DNA from: Anaerolineae bacterium
GTDB lineage: Bacteria > Chloroflexota > Anaerolineae > Anaerolineales > Villigracilaceae
Direction of reading: 5' to 3'
Assembly: GCA_017303735.1 (NCBI GenBank)
Contig: JAFLCF010000122.1
Span: 1-13,883, forward strand
DNA length: 13,883 nt
The notes beneath the pieces are model-generated. The model was not told where the DNA came from and did no database searches. It saw only the letters and a list, made by a program, of their open reading frames with translations. The position numbers and the translations under genes were made by a program. Below, piece by piece: positions 6,865-13,883 of this stretch. Every line of letters begins with the position of its first letter. Within the stretch, counting starts at the first letter, position 1.

Positions 6865-8415
6865 TCACAGCGGGATATTCCCGTGCTTCTTCGCCGGGTT
6901 GGAGTCGCGTTTGTTGCTCAACATGGCGAGGGCATTGATCAGGCGCGGACGGGTTTCTTTTGGTTCGATGACATCATCAATGTAACCGCGGGAAGCTGCC
7001 ACGTAGGGGTTAGCAAATTTCTCTTTGTATTCTGCAACCAGTTCGGCTTTGCGCTTGACGGGATCTGCCGCGTTCTCAAGTTCTTTGCGGAAGATGATAT
7101 TCACTGCGCCATCGGGTCCCATCACGGCGATCTCAGCGGTGGGCCAGGCGAGGTTCAAATCGGAGCGAATGTGTTTTGAAGACATCACGCAGTATGCGCC
7201 GCCATAGGCTTTGCGTGTGATGACGGTCAACTTTGGCACGGTCGCTTCACAGTAGGCATAAAGAAGTTTCGCGCCCGAGCGGATGATTCCATGATGTTCT
7301 TGAAAGGTACCGGGTAAAAATCCGGGCACATCTTCGAAGGTGATAATGGGAATGTTGAACGAATCGCAAAAACGGACGAAGCGTGCGCCTTTTTCGCTGG
7401 CATCAATGTCAAGCACGCCTGCCAGAACGGCGGGTTGGTTGGCAATAATGCCGACTGAGGTGCCGCCGAGTCTTGCAAACCCGACCACAATGTTCGCAGC
7501 ATAGTTTTCGTGAATTTCAAAGAAATTGCCATCGTCAACGATGTGACCGATGACCTCTTTGATATCGTAGGGCTTGTTCGCGTCGTCAGGGACGAGAGTG
7601 TTAAGAGCCTCTTCCATTCGCAGTGGGTCATCTGTGGTTGGGACAAGCGGCGCATCTTCCATGTTGTTCTGGGGAAGATAACTCATCAGCTTGCGGATGA
7701 GGTAAAGCGTATCCGCTTCGCTGTCTGCGGCGACATGGCATACGCCAGATTTTTCCGAGTGGACGCTTGCGCCGCCGAGTTCTTCCTGGGTCACTTCTTC
7801 ATGGGTCACGGCTTTGACCACATCGGGTCCGGTGACGAACATGTAGGAGGTATTGCGAGCCATGAAAATGAAATCGGTCAGGGCAGGGGAGTAGACTGCA
7901 CCGCCAGCGCATGGTCCCATAATGGCTGAGATCTGCGGAATGACGCCGGATGCCATGGTGTTGCGCAGAAAAATATCGGCATATCCGCCAAGTGCGACGA
8001 CGCCTTCCTGAATGCGTGCGCCGCCGGAGTCATTCAAGCCAATGATGGGTGCGCCGTTCTTCATTGCCATCTCCATGATCTTGCAGATCTTTTCGGCATG
8101 CACTTCACCAAGACTGCCACCGAAGACGGTGAAATCCTGCGAATAAACATAGACCAGCCTTCCATCAATGGTGCCCCAACCAGTCACGACCGAGTCGCTC
8201 ATGAATTTCTGTTCGTCCAACCCGAAGTCATGTGTACGGTGAACCACGAACGGATCGACTTCACGGAAGGAGCCGCGGTCTAATAAAAGGTCGAGCCGTT
8301 CGCGCGCGGTCAGCCGTCCTTTCTTATGTTGGGCGTCAATGCGAGCTTGTCCGCCGCCAAGGCGAGACTTTGCTTTCATTTCATTCAGTTGCTGGATTTT
8401 CGCTATTTCGTTCAT
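6865..8415 (-). CDS. Acyl-CoA carboxylase carboxyltransferase (beta) subunit
   Basis: A 516-aa biotin-dependent carboxyltransferase of the PccB/AccD5/MmdA family, moving CO2 from carboxybiotin to an acyl-CoA. Both crotonase-like halves are present. The N half has [15 protein letters not shown] (32-46), FGGSLGE (98-104), [11 protein letters not shown] (128-138) and GPCAGGA (167-173, oxyanion hole). The C half has [18 protein letters not shown] (362-379) and [13 protein letters not shown] (402-414). The full length, and the absence of decarboxylase membrane genes, argue for an acetyl- or propionyl-CoA carboxylase rather than methylmalonyl-CoA decarboxylase. Residue 409, which follows the second GGA-Tyr and corresponds to the specificity residue of actinobacterial enzymes, is Cys. 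An AGAGAGG stretch ends 3 nt before the ATG. The gene start overlaps the end of the preceding small membrane protein gene by 35 nt. Confidence 0.94.
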   Translation of the reverse strand: MNEIAKIQQLNEMKAKSRLGGGQARIDAQHKKGRLTARERLDLLLDRGSFREVDPFVVHRTHDFGLDEQKFMSDSVVTGWGTIDGRLVYVYSQDFTVFGGSLGEVHAEKICKIMEMAMKNGAPIIGLNDSGGARIQEGVVALGGYADIFLRNTMASGVIPQISAIMGPCAGGAVYSPALTDFIFMARNTSYMFVTGPDVVKAVTHEEVTQEELGGASVHSEKSGVCHVAADSEADTLYLIRKLMSYLPQNNMEDAPLVPTTDDPLRMEEALNTLVPDDANKPYDIKEVIGHIVDDGNFFEIHENYAANIVVGFARLGGTSVGIIANQPAVLAGVLDIDASEKGARFVRFCDSFNIPIITFEDVPGFLPGTFQEHHGIIRSGAKLLYAYCEATVPKLTVITRKAYGGAYCVMSSKHIRSDLNLAWPTAEIAVMGPDGAVNIIFRKELENAADPVKRKAELVAEYKEKFANPYVAASRGYIDDVIEPKETRPRLINALAMLSNKRDSNPAKKHGNIPL

Positions 8416-8794
8416 ATGCCTCTCTCGACAAGGATTTCAATGTTATATAAATAAGGGTAAAACATGCAAGCTGCACAAACACGGCGAAGATGGTATTTGG
8501 ACGCGGATTTTGCCAGAACAAGCGCTCGCTCCAATACCATACGGAGTAACCTGCCGCTACCCCGAGGAGCATTTTTGCACTCCAAGCTTTTTTCTTCCAA
8601 ATGCTCCAGACGAGGATATCTCCAATGATAAACCAAAGAATCCCAATGGCGGCACTAATATTTGGCGGCAGCGTTGCTCCAAATTCTGTCAGGACGTCTC
8701 TCCAGACAATGGATGTCCAGGCCCGCAAGGCGTTCCAAGACGTTAGGATTAACACCAGCGAAAGGGTGAGGGTTACTGGTAATGTCCGTTTCAT
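8381..8794 (-). CDS. Small four-helix membrane protein of unknown function
   Basis: A 137-aa hydrophobic protein with four predicted membrane segments (about 5-25, 46-66, 73-92 and 101-122), a basic KKK patch after the second, and a polar acidic C-terminal tail. I do not recognise a family. Trp residues are frequent near segment ends, and no catalytic motif is evident. Its ATG lies 3 nt after the stop of the large membrane protein upstream. Its 3' end overlaps the carboxyltransferase start by 35 nt in another frame, so it is coupled on both sides. That placement, and continuous hydrophobic composition unlike a shadow frame, support it as a real gene. It may assist the upstream GT-C-like protein, but this is guesswork. 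Confidence 0.75.
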   Translation of the reverse strand: MKRTLPVTLTLSLVLILTSWNALRAWTSIVWRDVLTEFGATLPPNISAAIGILWFIIGDILVWSIWKKKAWSAKMLLGVAAGYSVWYWSERLFWQNPRPNTIFAVFVQLACFTLIYITLKSLSREAYERNSENPATE

Positions 8795-8797
8795 TGT

Positions 8798-10873
8798 TTA
8801 GTATTTTGGTTCCTCCAGCAGGTACAACAGGTCTTTTCCTCCAAAGCTGCTGTAGCGCTCAAGATATGGGGCGAATTGCCCGTAATAGGGCGGCAAAGCT
8901 AACAGGCGCGGATTGGCAAAAATAACCGTCATGCCCCGTTCGCGCAAATACATTGGCGCATCTCCATTCTGAAGGGCGTGGAAGTACTCATAGCTGTTGA
9001 TGAGCCCATCCATATTGACGATGGTGCGGTCTTGGATGAAATAGCCGACATTGCCGCCGCCCGTCATGCCGATGATCTCATTGGGAAAAGTATTGGCTTC
9101 GATGTAGGCGATGACTTCCATCAGCGGGCGGTCTGGGTCAAACTGTCCCTGCGGCATGGCGTATTCGACGAAACGATAAAACCGGTAGGTCGAATTGACA
9201 CCATATACCACTGCAAATGCGATAAGCACCATATTCAGGGTTTTGATCTTTCGCAGCGGCTTGAGGATCAGGTCAAGTAGCAGGCTGGTGATCAGTGTGA
9301 GCAAGATCATCTGGCTGACCCAGTACCATTCCTTCGCGCCTCCGTAGGATGTGGCGGTGTAGGAGAGCACATGGATAGTGCTGCCTGCCAATAAAGGGAT
9401 CATGCCAAGCTGGACGAAGGCATGCACAGAACGGCGTTTGTTGAGAACGATCACCACCAACCCCATAAAAAGGACTGCAATCAGTAAAGCGAAGAAGCGT
9501 TCTGTTTGCATATCTGAACCGGGGATGATCGAGCGGATATTTTCTGAAGCCTGCCAAATGACATCTGTGAATGGACGCCCCACTTCATAGGCATCTTCGC
9601 TTAACCCGAAATAAGCAACCCAGTTCGAGGCGGGATGTTCATACGCGGTGTTGCCCATGCTGCCCCACCAGCGTTTGATCTGTCCACTGACTGGGCTTGA
9701 GGTGCCAAAGATAAAATGATTGAAGGTCATATAAGCGAGCAGCAACCCGCCTAGGACACCATAAAAAGCTACGCCTTCACTCAACCAAATTTTCCACTTC
9801 AACTTGAATTGAGCAAGCGGAGATTCTTCAGTGTGGATTCGGTTTGGGTTGCTGAACCAGTAAGCGACAAGGCGTGACGCGGAAATGAGAATCAGGCTGA
9901 TAACCAATTCGAGTGCAAAAGCAGAACGGGGGAAGTTCCTTCCCAATCCCATTTGAGCAAAAAGAATATACACAATGGCGGTCAGGACCGCGCCGACCGT
10001 AACGGCAAAGAAGACCTGCCTTAGCATCGTCCAAACCGGAATTGCGCGCGGATGTTGATAGGCTCCGAAGAAATAAAGCGCGATGAGCTTGATGACCAAC
10101 GCGATCAAGGTTGCTTCGATAGCGGAAGATGCATAGGTCGTGTTATAGGATTCGAAACCTGTGCGTAACAACACGGCGCTGGTCATCGAAATGAAAATGA
10201 TGGCAATATCGAGCGGAACAAAATAACGCATGTTGGTGCTGCGAAAGACAAACCAAATGCCAAGGATAACTGCAAAGAAAACAAGGTCGAGCCGACTGAA
10301 CATAGCGAGTGCGGCAATGAAACCCAACCATGCAAACTGTTTAAGAGGAATTTCTTTTGTGCGCCACTCTTTTTCAAAATTCGAAAGGACATAGAGAGCG
10401 AGTACGACCGAAAAAACAGCGATGGGTGTTTCAAGCCCCATCTCATACACTGTTGCGTGAATGTAAGCATTGAACGACCAGAACACTGCCGCAATAATCG
10501 CGACCGCATGAGAGAGGTGTGTTTTGATCAGCCGATAGAGCATGACCGAAGTTGCTGCATGGATTACTGCAATAACCACCAGAAGAACACGCAATGGAAG
10601 AATTAGGTCATATTTGGCGAGGGCAAAGATCGGAATGCAGATCAACATCCACAGCGGGTGATAGCCATTCGAGAGGTTAATGCCATCGAAGGTGCTGCCG
10701 TTGCCTGCAACGATATTTTGGGCGACCTTGAAATAATAGTAGGCATCGTCGCGCACGAACCAATTGTTTGGGAAGGCATATGGGTCTGCTTGTGCCGCGT
10801 AGATGTGCAGGCTGAGCATTGCAACGACGAGCAAAATTTCAAAGGGTGCAATTCGTTTAATAAAATTCATCAT
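8798..10873 (-). CDS. Large multi-spanning membrane protein, GT-C glycosyltransferase-like
   Basis: A 691-aa polytopic protein with roughly a dozen membrane segments and a C-terminal soluble tail (about 560-691). After the first membrane segment comes an external loop with FVRDDAYYYFKVAQNI (Asp42-Asp43) and NGYHPLWMLI (69-78). A paired acidic motif in the first outer loop is typical of GT-C enzymes (ArnT, PMT and oligosaccharyltransferase types), which use polyprenyl-phosphate sugars outside the membrane. I cannot name the acceptor. The upstream GT2 enzyme, which resembles polyprenyl-phosphate sugar synthases, would be a logical donor source. Start: ATG ATG at 10873 shares its A with the previous gene's stop (TGATG), a coupled junction; either Met is possible. 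No Shine-Dalgarno site is visible. Confidence 0.75.
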   Translation of the reverse strand: MMNFIKRIAPFEILLVVAMLSLHIYAAQADPYAFPNNWFVRDDAYYYFKVAQNIVAGNGSTFDGINLSNGYHPLWMLICIPIFALAKYDLILPLRVLLVVIAVIHAATSVMLYRLIKTHLSHAVAIIAAVFWSFNAYIHATVYEMGLETPIAVFSVVLALYVLSNFEKEWRTKEIPLKQFAWLGFIAALAMFSRLDLVFFAVILGIWFVFRSTNMRYFVPLDIAIIFISMTSAVLLRTGFESYNTTYASSAIEATLIALVIKLIALYFFGAYQHPRAIPVWTMLRQVFFAVTVGAVLTAIVYILFAQMGLGRNFPRSAFALELVISLILISASRLVAYWFSNPNRIHTEESPLAQFKLKWKIWLSEGVAFYGVLGGLLLAYMTFNHFIFGTSSPVSGQIKRWWGSMGNTAYEHPASNWVAYFGLSEDAYEVGRPFTDVIWQASENIRSIIPGSDMQTERFFALLIAVLFMGLVVIVLNKRRSVHAFVQLGMIPLLAGSTIHVLSYTATSYGGAKEWYWVSQMILLTLITSLLLDLILKPLRKIKTLNMVLIAFAVVYGVNSTYRFYRFVEYAMPQGQFDPDRPLMEVIAYIEANTFPNEIIGMTGGGNVGYFIQDRTIVNMDGLINSYEYFHALQNGDAPMYLRERGMTVIFANPRLLALPPYYGQFAPYLERYSSFGGKDLLYLLEEPKY

Positions 10874-11904
10874 CAGGGAATATCGAGTGTGATCTTTCCA
10901 AAATTTTCATTTTGCCACAAGCGTTGCTGTGCGGCGGCGGCTTCGTTCAATGGATAGGTTTTATCCATGATGGGATTAAGTTTGCCCGCAAAGACTAATT
11001 CCATAACCTCGCGGAAGTCGCTCATCTTGCCCATGGTCGAACCGATGATCGAAAGATGTTTGGCGAAGATCATGCGATTGTCGATCTCAAATTTTGGCGC
11101 GCCGCTATTGCCAACCGTTAGCAGCCTTCCACCTTTTCGCAAGGTGCGCAAACTGAGTGGAAAGGTCGTGCCAACATTATCCACCACTGCATCCACGCCG
11201 CGTTTTTCAGTAGCCAGAAAAACCGCCTTCGACCAATCCGCTTCACTTGAGCGGTCGATCAAAACATCTGCGCCGATGGCTTCGGCTTGTTTGAGCTTCT
11301 CTGCACTCGACCCGATGACGATGACTTTCGCGCCGAGATATTTTGCGATCTGGATGGACGCCGAATTCACGCCTCCACCCGCGCCGACAACGGCTACAGT
11401 TTCTCCAACCTTTACCCCGCCGAGAGTGACCATCGAATGCCAGGCGGTCAGGTACACCAGCGAGGCTGCTGCGGCTTCGTGAAACCCAAACCCATTGGGA
11501 ATTTTGAGCAATTGTTTTGCGGGCAGACAGATATACTCGCAGTACGTCCCGCAGATGGTTTCACCGAGCAAATGCCAGCGTTGACAGCGATTGTCCCAGC
11601 CGCTTTTGCAAGATTCGCATTCGCCGCAGCCGAGGTTGGAATTGATGACGACTCGATCACCGATCTGAAAGCCTGTTACACCTTCTCCCAGCCCTGCGAT
11701 TTCGCCTGCCCCATCTGCACCAGGAATGTGCGGGTATTCCAGCTTGAGCCCAGCCCAACCGTTGCGGACGAAAACATCCACTCGATTCAGAGCGGCGGCA
11801 CGCAAACGGATGAGAACCTCACCGGGTTTTGGCCGTGGGGTGGGGAAGTCTACATATTCAAGGACTTCCGGTCCGCCGTGAGTGTGAAAGAGGACAGCTT
11901 TCAT
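10873..11904 (-). CDS. Zinc-type alcohol dehydrogenase-like MDR oxidoreductase
   Basis: A 343-aa medium-chain dehydrogenase/reductase. The N-terminal GroES-like domain contains PHIPGADGAGEIAG (58-71) and the structural-zinc loop GCGECESCKSGWDNRC with four Cys (93, 96, 99, 107). The NAD(P)-binding half begins with VAVVGAGGGVNSASIQIAK (170-188). The usual first catalytic zinc Cys is replaced in AALNRVDVFVR (Asn40-Asp43), and the GHE motif reads GAD. It may therefore be a quinone-oxidoreductase or enoyl-reductase-like member without catalytic zinc, with NADPH reduction of an enone or quinone being plausible. The open frame can begin at a TTG at 11928, inside the methyltransferase gene; I chose the ATG at 11904, where family homology (MKAVLFHTHGGPEVLE) begins, 7 nt after that gene's stop. 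It couples to the next gene by a 1-nt overlap. Confidence 0.85.
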   Translation of the reverse strand: MKAVLFHTHGGPEVLEYVDFPTPRPKPGEVLIRLRAAALNRVDVFVRNGWAGLKLEYPHIPGADGAGEIAGLGEGVTGFQIGDRVVINSNLGCGECESCKSGWDNRCQRWHLLGETICGTYCEYICLPAKQLLKIPNGFGFHEAAAASLVYLTAWHSMVTLGGVKVGETVAVVGAGGGVNSASIQIAKYLGAKVIVIGSSAEKLKQAEAIGADVLIDRSSEADWSKAVFLATEKRGVDAVVDNVGTTFPLSLRTLRKGGRLLTVGNSGAPKFEIDNRMIFAKHLSIIGSTMGKMSDFREVMELVFAGKLNPIMDKTYPLNEAAAAQQRLWQNENFGKITLDIP

Positions 11905-11911
11905 TCGATAG

Positions 11912-12799
11912 TTATTTTTTTCGTGCAATGGCGGTCAAAGATCCGTTATCGGCATAGATGCTGAAATTGTTCAGGACTTTGATAATGCCATTCAAGAACG
12001 CGCCGGGGTTATTGCCCAATCTGAACACGCGCCGGAATAAGAAACCGAGGGTGGCGTATTGTCCCGCCGTGCGGACTTCCAACACTTCATATTCATCGGA
12101 AAGAACCTTACGAATGGTCTCGGGTGACCAATAGAAAACATGCTCGGGTAGTTTATACGAAACCCAATTTTTACCAGAAATTTTCGAGAGGGTGCTTGTT
12201 GGGTCAGGCGTGGTGATGGCAAGCACGCCGCCGGGTTTTAGAACCTTGTGAATGGCGCTCAGGAATTTCTTGGGGTCATAGATATGTTCAAAGGTATCGA
12301 AGGCAACTACGAGGTCGAAACTTTCTGGCGCGTAATTGGCTGATTCGATCAAGCCAAGTTGCACCTTATCGCCCCAGGTTTTTTGAGCCTGTGCCACAAT
12401 ATAGTCTGATGGATCAAGCCCGTAGACGTCGAATCCCAATTTTTGGGCGGCTGTTAGAAAGTAGCCGGGTCCACAGCCGATGTCTAATGCTTTGCCCGCA
12501 GATTTATACGGGGCAACTTGTTTCAGACGCAGGGTGAAAGTCTTGACCCAGTTGTCGCTGATCTCCATGTATTCGTCATACCCTTGCCCTGAGATGTTCG
12601 AGTTGTAATAGGCTTCATCCTTGTATAACTTTAGGATGGCTTCCTGGGTCAGGCGCGGGGAGAGATAGTTCAACCCGCAATTCGAACAGGCAACAACTTT
12701 GTAGGGGGCGAAGGAGTAGCGCAGAACGGCTTGGGCGGAGGGTCCGCATATTGGGCAGTGGGCAGTTTCGAGCGAGGCAGGTGAGGCGGTGTTTGTCAT
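11912..12799 (-). CDS. Class I SAM-dependent methyltransferase with N-terminal zinc ribbon
   Basis: A 295-aa protein. Residues 15-41 hold a CPIC...CSNC pair (Cys15, 18, 38, 41), probably binding one zinc. A SAM-binding fold follows: LDIGCGPGYFL (105-115, motif I), an acidic GLDPS at 128-132, FDLVVAFDTFEHIYDP at about 161-176, and LKPGGVLAITTPDP at 187-200. This Methyltransf_23-type layout with a leading zinc ribbon is common in O-antigen and secondary-metabolite sugar loci, where such enzymes methylate sugars or lipid-linked intermediates. The substrate is not readable. The start overlaps the GT2 stop by 4 nt (ATGA), indicating translational coupling. Confidence 0.88.
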   Translation of the reverse strand: MTNTASPASLETAHCPICGPSAQAVLRYSFAPYKVVACSNCGLNYLSPRLTQEAILKLYKDEAYYNSNISGQGYDEYMEISDNWVKTFTLRLKQVAPYKSAGKALDIGCGPGYFLTAAQKLGFDVYGLDPSDYIVAQAQKTWGDKVQLGLIESANYAPESFDLVVAFDTFEHIYDPKKFLSAIHKVLKPGGVLAITTPDPTSTLSKISGKNWVSYKLPEHVFYWSPETIRKVLSDEYEVLEVRTAGQYATLGFLFRRVFRLGNNPGAFLNGIIKVLNNFSIYADNGSLTAIARKK

Positions 12800-13818
12800 T
12801 TACGTAAAATTCCGGCGAGGTCGCCGCGGTCCTTTCGGGCGAAAGCGTTCAATAGACTTTTATTCAATTGGATCAGGGAGATGATCACGGTCAAAACGCC
12901 TGAGACAGCCAGCAACGGGTCGCGGATGGCGGCGGGGATGAACCTCAAAAAGATAATGTAGGAAACTTTGTCGAGCGTGGGTTGCAAGATGATCGGGGAA
13001 AGGATCTTTGCAAAGCCGATGCCTGCGAGGAAGACTCCCAGAACGAAGACGATCATCCAGAATTGTGTGCTGGCGCTCGGTTCAAGCCAACGCCAGAAGC
13101 TGGCTCTAAAATAGATGCCGAGGGTGTCGCTGAAGGTGTGTAACAAATTGCCGAACTTCATACGTCCCATGCCGCCTTTGCGTGCGTAGGACACTTGCAC
13201 GGGGACTTCCACAATGTGATACCCGAAGCGTGAAGCGGCGACGAGTAATTCAAGATCGAAGGCGAAACGGCTGACACTGATTCGCGGAATGGCATTTTCG
13301 AGCACTTCGCGCTTAAATACCTTAATGCCGGTTTGGGTATCGCTGATGTTGAGGTCAAAAAGAAAACGAACGGTATTGCGATAGATGGCGCTCATCAACC
13401 TGCGTGGTGCAGGGAAGCGGTTTGCAATGGGGTCTTTCACACCTGCTGCCACGTCGGCGTTCTGTTCCTTTAGCACGGCGAGCAATTTTACTATGTATTG
13501 CGGGTCGATCTCGAGGTCGGAGTCGAAGAACACGATGACCTCGCCGCGCGCTTCGTCGAATCCGCGGAACAAGGATGCCCCCTTGCCCCTATTGGATCGA
13601 AGTTGGATCGGGTAAATCCCCCGCCTTGCCTTGGCGGCGCGTTTGCATTCCGAAAAGGTATTGTCACTACTGCCATCGTCCACCACGATCAACTCGAAGG
13701 CATGCGCTTTGAGGGCGTTGTGAATGCTCAGAAGATTTTCGTAGATGTGATGTGCTTCGTTGTATGCAGGGATGATGACGGAGACCTGCGGAGGTTGTCT
13801 TTTACGGATCTGGGTCAT
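12796..13818 (-). CDS. GT2 family glycosyltransferase, polyprenyl-phosphate sugar synthase-like
   Basis: A 340-aa enzyme that should transfer a sugar from a nucleotide sugar to a membrane lipid phosphate. GT-A fold motifs are clear: VSVIIPAYNEAHHI (12-25), VVDDGSSDNT (45-54), NRGKGASLFRGF (76-87), the metal-binding DSD at Asp99-Asp101 and SDTQTGIKVFKRE (159-171). A SRFAFDLELLVAA segment (183-195) and a VPV stretch follow, as in dolichol-phosphate mannosyltransferase homologues (DPM1/GtrB type). Two C-terminal membrane segments (about 253-270 and 303-317) anchor it. The ATG is 6 nt after the stop of an upstream partial gene, and the 3' end overlaps the methyltransferase by 4 nt. The sugar and lipid are inferred only from the family. 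It probably supplies the GT-C-like protein in this same series. Confidence 0.9.
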   Translation of the reverse strand: MTQIRKRQPPQVSVIIPAYNEAHHIYENLLSIHNALKAHAFELIVVDDGSSDNTFSECKRAAKARRGIYPIQLRSNRGKGASLFRGFDEARGEVIVFFDSDLEIDPQYIVKLLAVLKEQNADVAAGVKDPIANRFPAPRRLMSAIYRNTVRFLFDLNISDTQTGIKVFKREVLENAIPRISVSRFAFDLELLVAASRFGYHIVEVPVQVSYARKGGMGRMKFGNLLHTFSDTLGIYFRASFWRWLEPSASTQFWMIVFVLGVFLAGIGFAKILSPIILQPTLDKVSYIIFLRFIPAAIRDPLLAVSGVLTVIISLIQLNKSLLNAFARKDRGDLAGILRK

Positions 13819-13824
13819 TTGGGT

Positions 13825-13883
13825 TTATTCGACCGTGAACTCAATGATTTCCGATTTGACCGGGGCATGACCAAACGCATCTA
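13825..13883 (-). CDS. C-terminal end of an unidentified protein (partial)
   Basis: An open frame enters from the right edge on the minus strand and stops with TAA at 13825-13827, ending in DAFGHAPVKSEIIEFTVE. Only about 18 residues are visible. The alternating polar and hydrophobic ending resembles the last strand of Ig-like or cadherin-like extracellular domains, but that is a weak impression. The stop lies 6 nt before the GT2 start, so the GT2 gene is not the first in this series and the promoter lies outside the window. Confidence 0.55.
   Translation of the reverse strand, partial: DAFGHAPVKSEIIEFTVE

Noticed and set aside
6865..8415. Methylmalonyl-CoA or glutaconyl-CoA decarboxylase alpha subunit (sodium pump)
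   Set aside because: A biotin carboxylase gene is present in the same series and no sodium-pumping beta or gamma subunit is seen, so an ATP-dependent carboxylase is more likely.
11905..11928. Eight-residue TTG-initiated extension of the oxidoreductase
   Set aside because: It uses a rare start, overlaps the methyltransferase 3' end, and homology begins at the ATG at 11904.
11287..11964. 225-codon plus-strand open frame opposite the oxidoreductase and methyltransferase genes, and a 171-codon one nearby
   Set aside because: Their translations are low-complexity and match no family, while the minus strand encodes clear conserved domains across the same bases. They are shadows of GC-biased codon use.
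13621..13637. CCGCC/GGCGG inverted repeat within the GT2 gene
   Set aside because: It is only 5 bp per arm inside conserved coding sequence, in a stretch encoding the family motif region; chance is sufficient.

Overview
The window looks like a bacterial chromosome segment of roughly 50% GC, densely coded, with no phage, transposon, CRISPR or RNA gene that I can see. The gene set suggests Chloroflexota (Anaerolineae-like). It comprises a split acyl-CoA carboxylase alpha chain, a deazaflavin-type (DUF385) oxidoreductase, and lipid-linked glycosylation genes with two-domain GT2 and multi-spanning GT-C proteins. This placement rests on remembered gene style, not on a search, so treat it as tentative.

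Left edge, plus strand (1-1107): the 3' end of a class I glutamine-amidotransferase-like hydrolase (peptidase C26, PuuD-like), then a complete glutamate racemase (murI). The 40-nt gap between them carries a near-perfect 24-bp palindrome ending 10 nt before the murI start. murI converges on the minus-strand genes, and its last 32 nt overlap the end of the next gene.

Everything else (1076-13883) is on the minus strand and reads right to left as one co-directional series of twelve complete genes plus one partial, with no gap over 77 nt. Many junctions are coupled: 4-nt ATGA, 1-nt TGATG, a 35-nt overlap, and gaps of 1-3 nt. In transcription order: (a) a surface-glycan or lipid-linked sugar block, with the tail of an unknown protein, a GT2 polyprenyl-phosphate glycosyltransferase, a zinc-ribbon SAM methyltransferase, an MDR oxidoreductase, a GT-C-like membrane protein and a small four-helix membrane protein; (b) an acyl-CoA carboxylase block, with the carboxyltransferase beta subunit, an HD-domain phosphohydrolase, biotin carboxylase, a separate BT-BCCP-type biotin carrier and a CYTH-domain phosphatase; (c) a terminal trio, with an ICMT-like membrane methyltransferase, a DUF385 nitroreductase and a saccharopine-dehydrogenase-like reductase, joined by 1-2 nt gaps with clear Shine-Dalgarno sites.

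The carboxylase genes should together make one biotin-dependent enzyme that carboxylates acetyl-CoA and/or propionyl-CoA. Its acyl-specificity position is Cys409, rather than the Asp or Ile known from actinobacterial PccB and AccB. The most unusual features are the HD and CYTH phosphohydrolases interleaved with the carboxylase subunits, the coupled terminal trio (a candidate uncharacterised lipid or isoprenoid tailoring module), and the murI-proximal palindrome. I found no clear evidence of a wholly new system such as a defence island.
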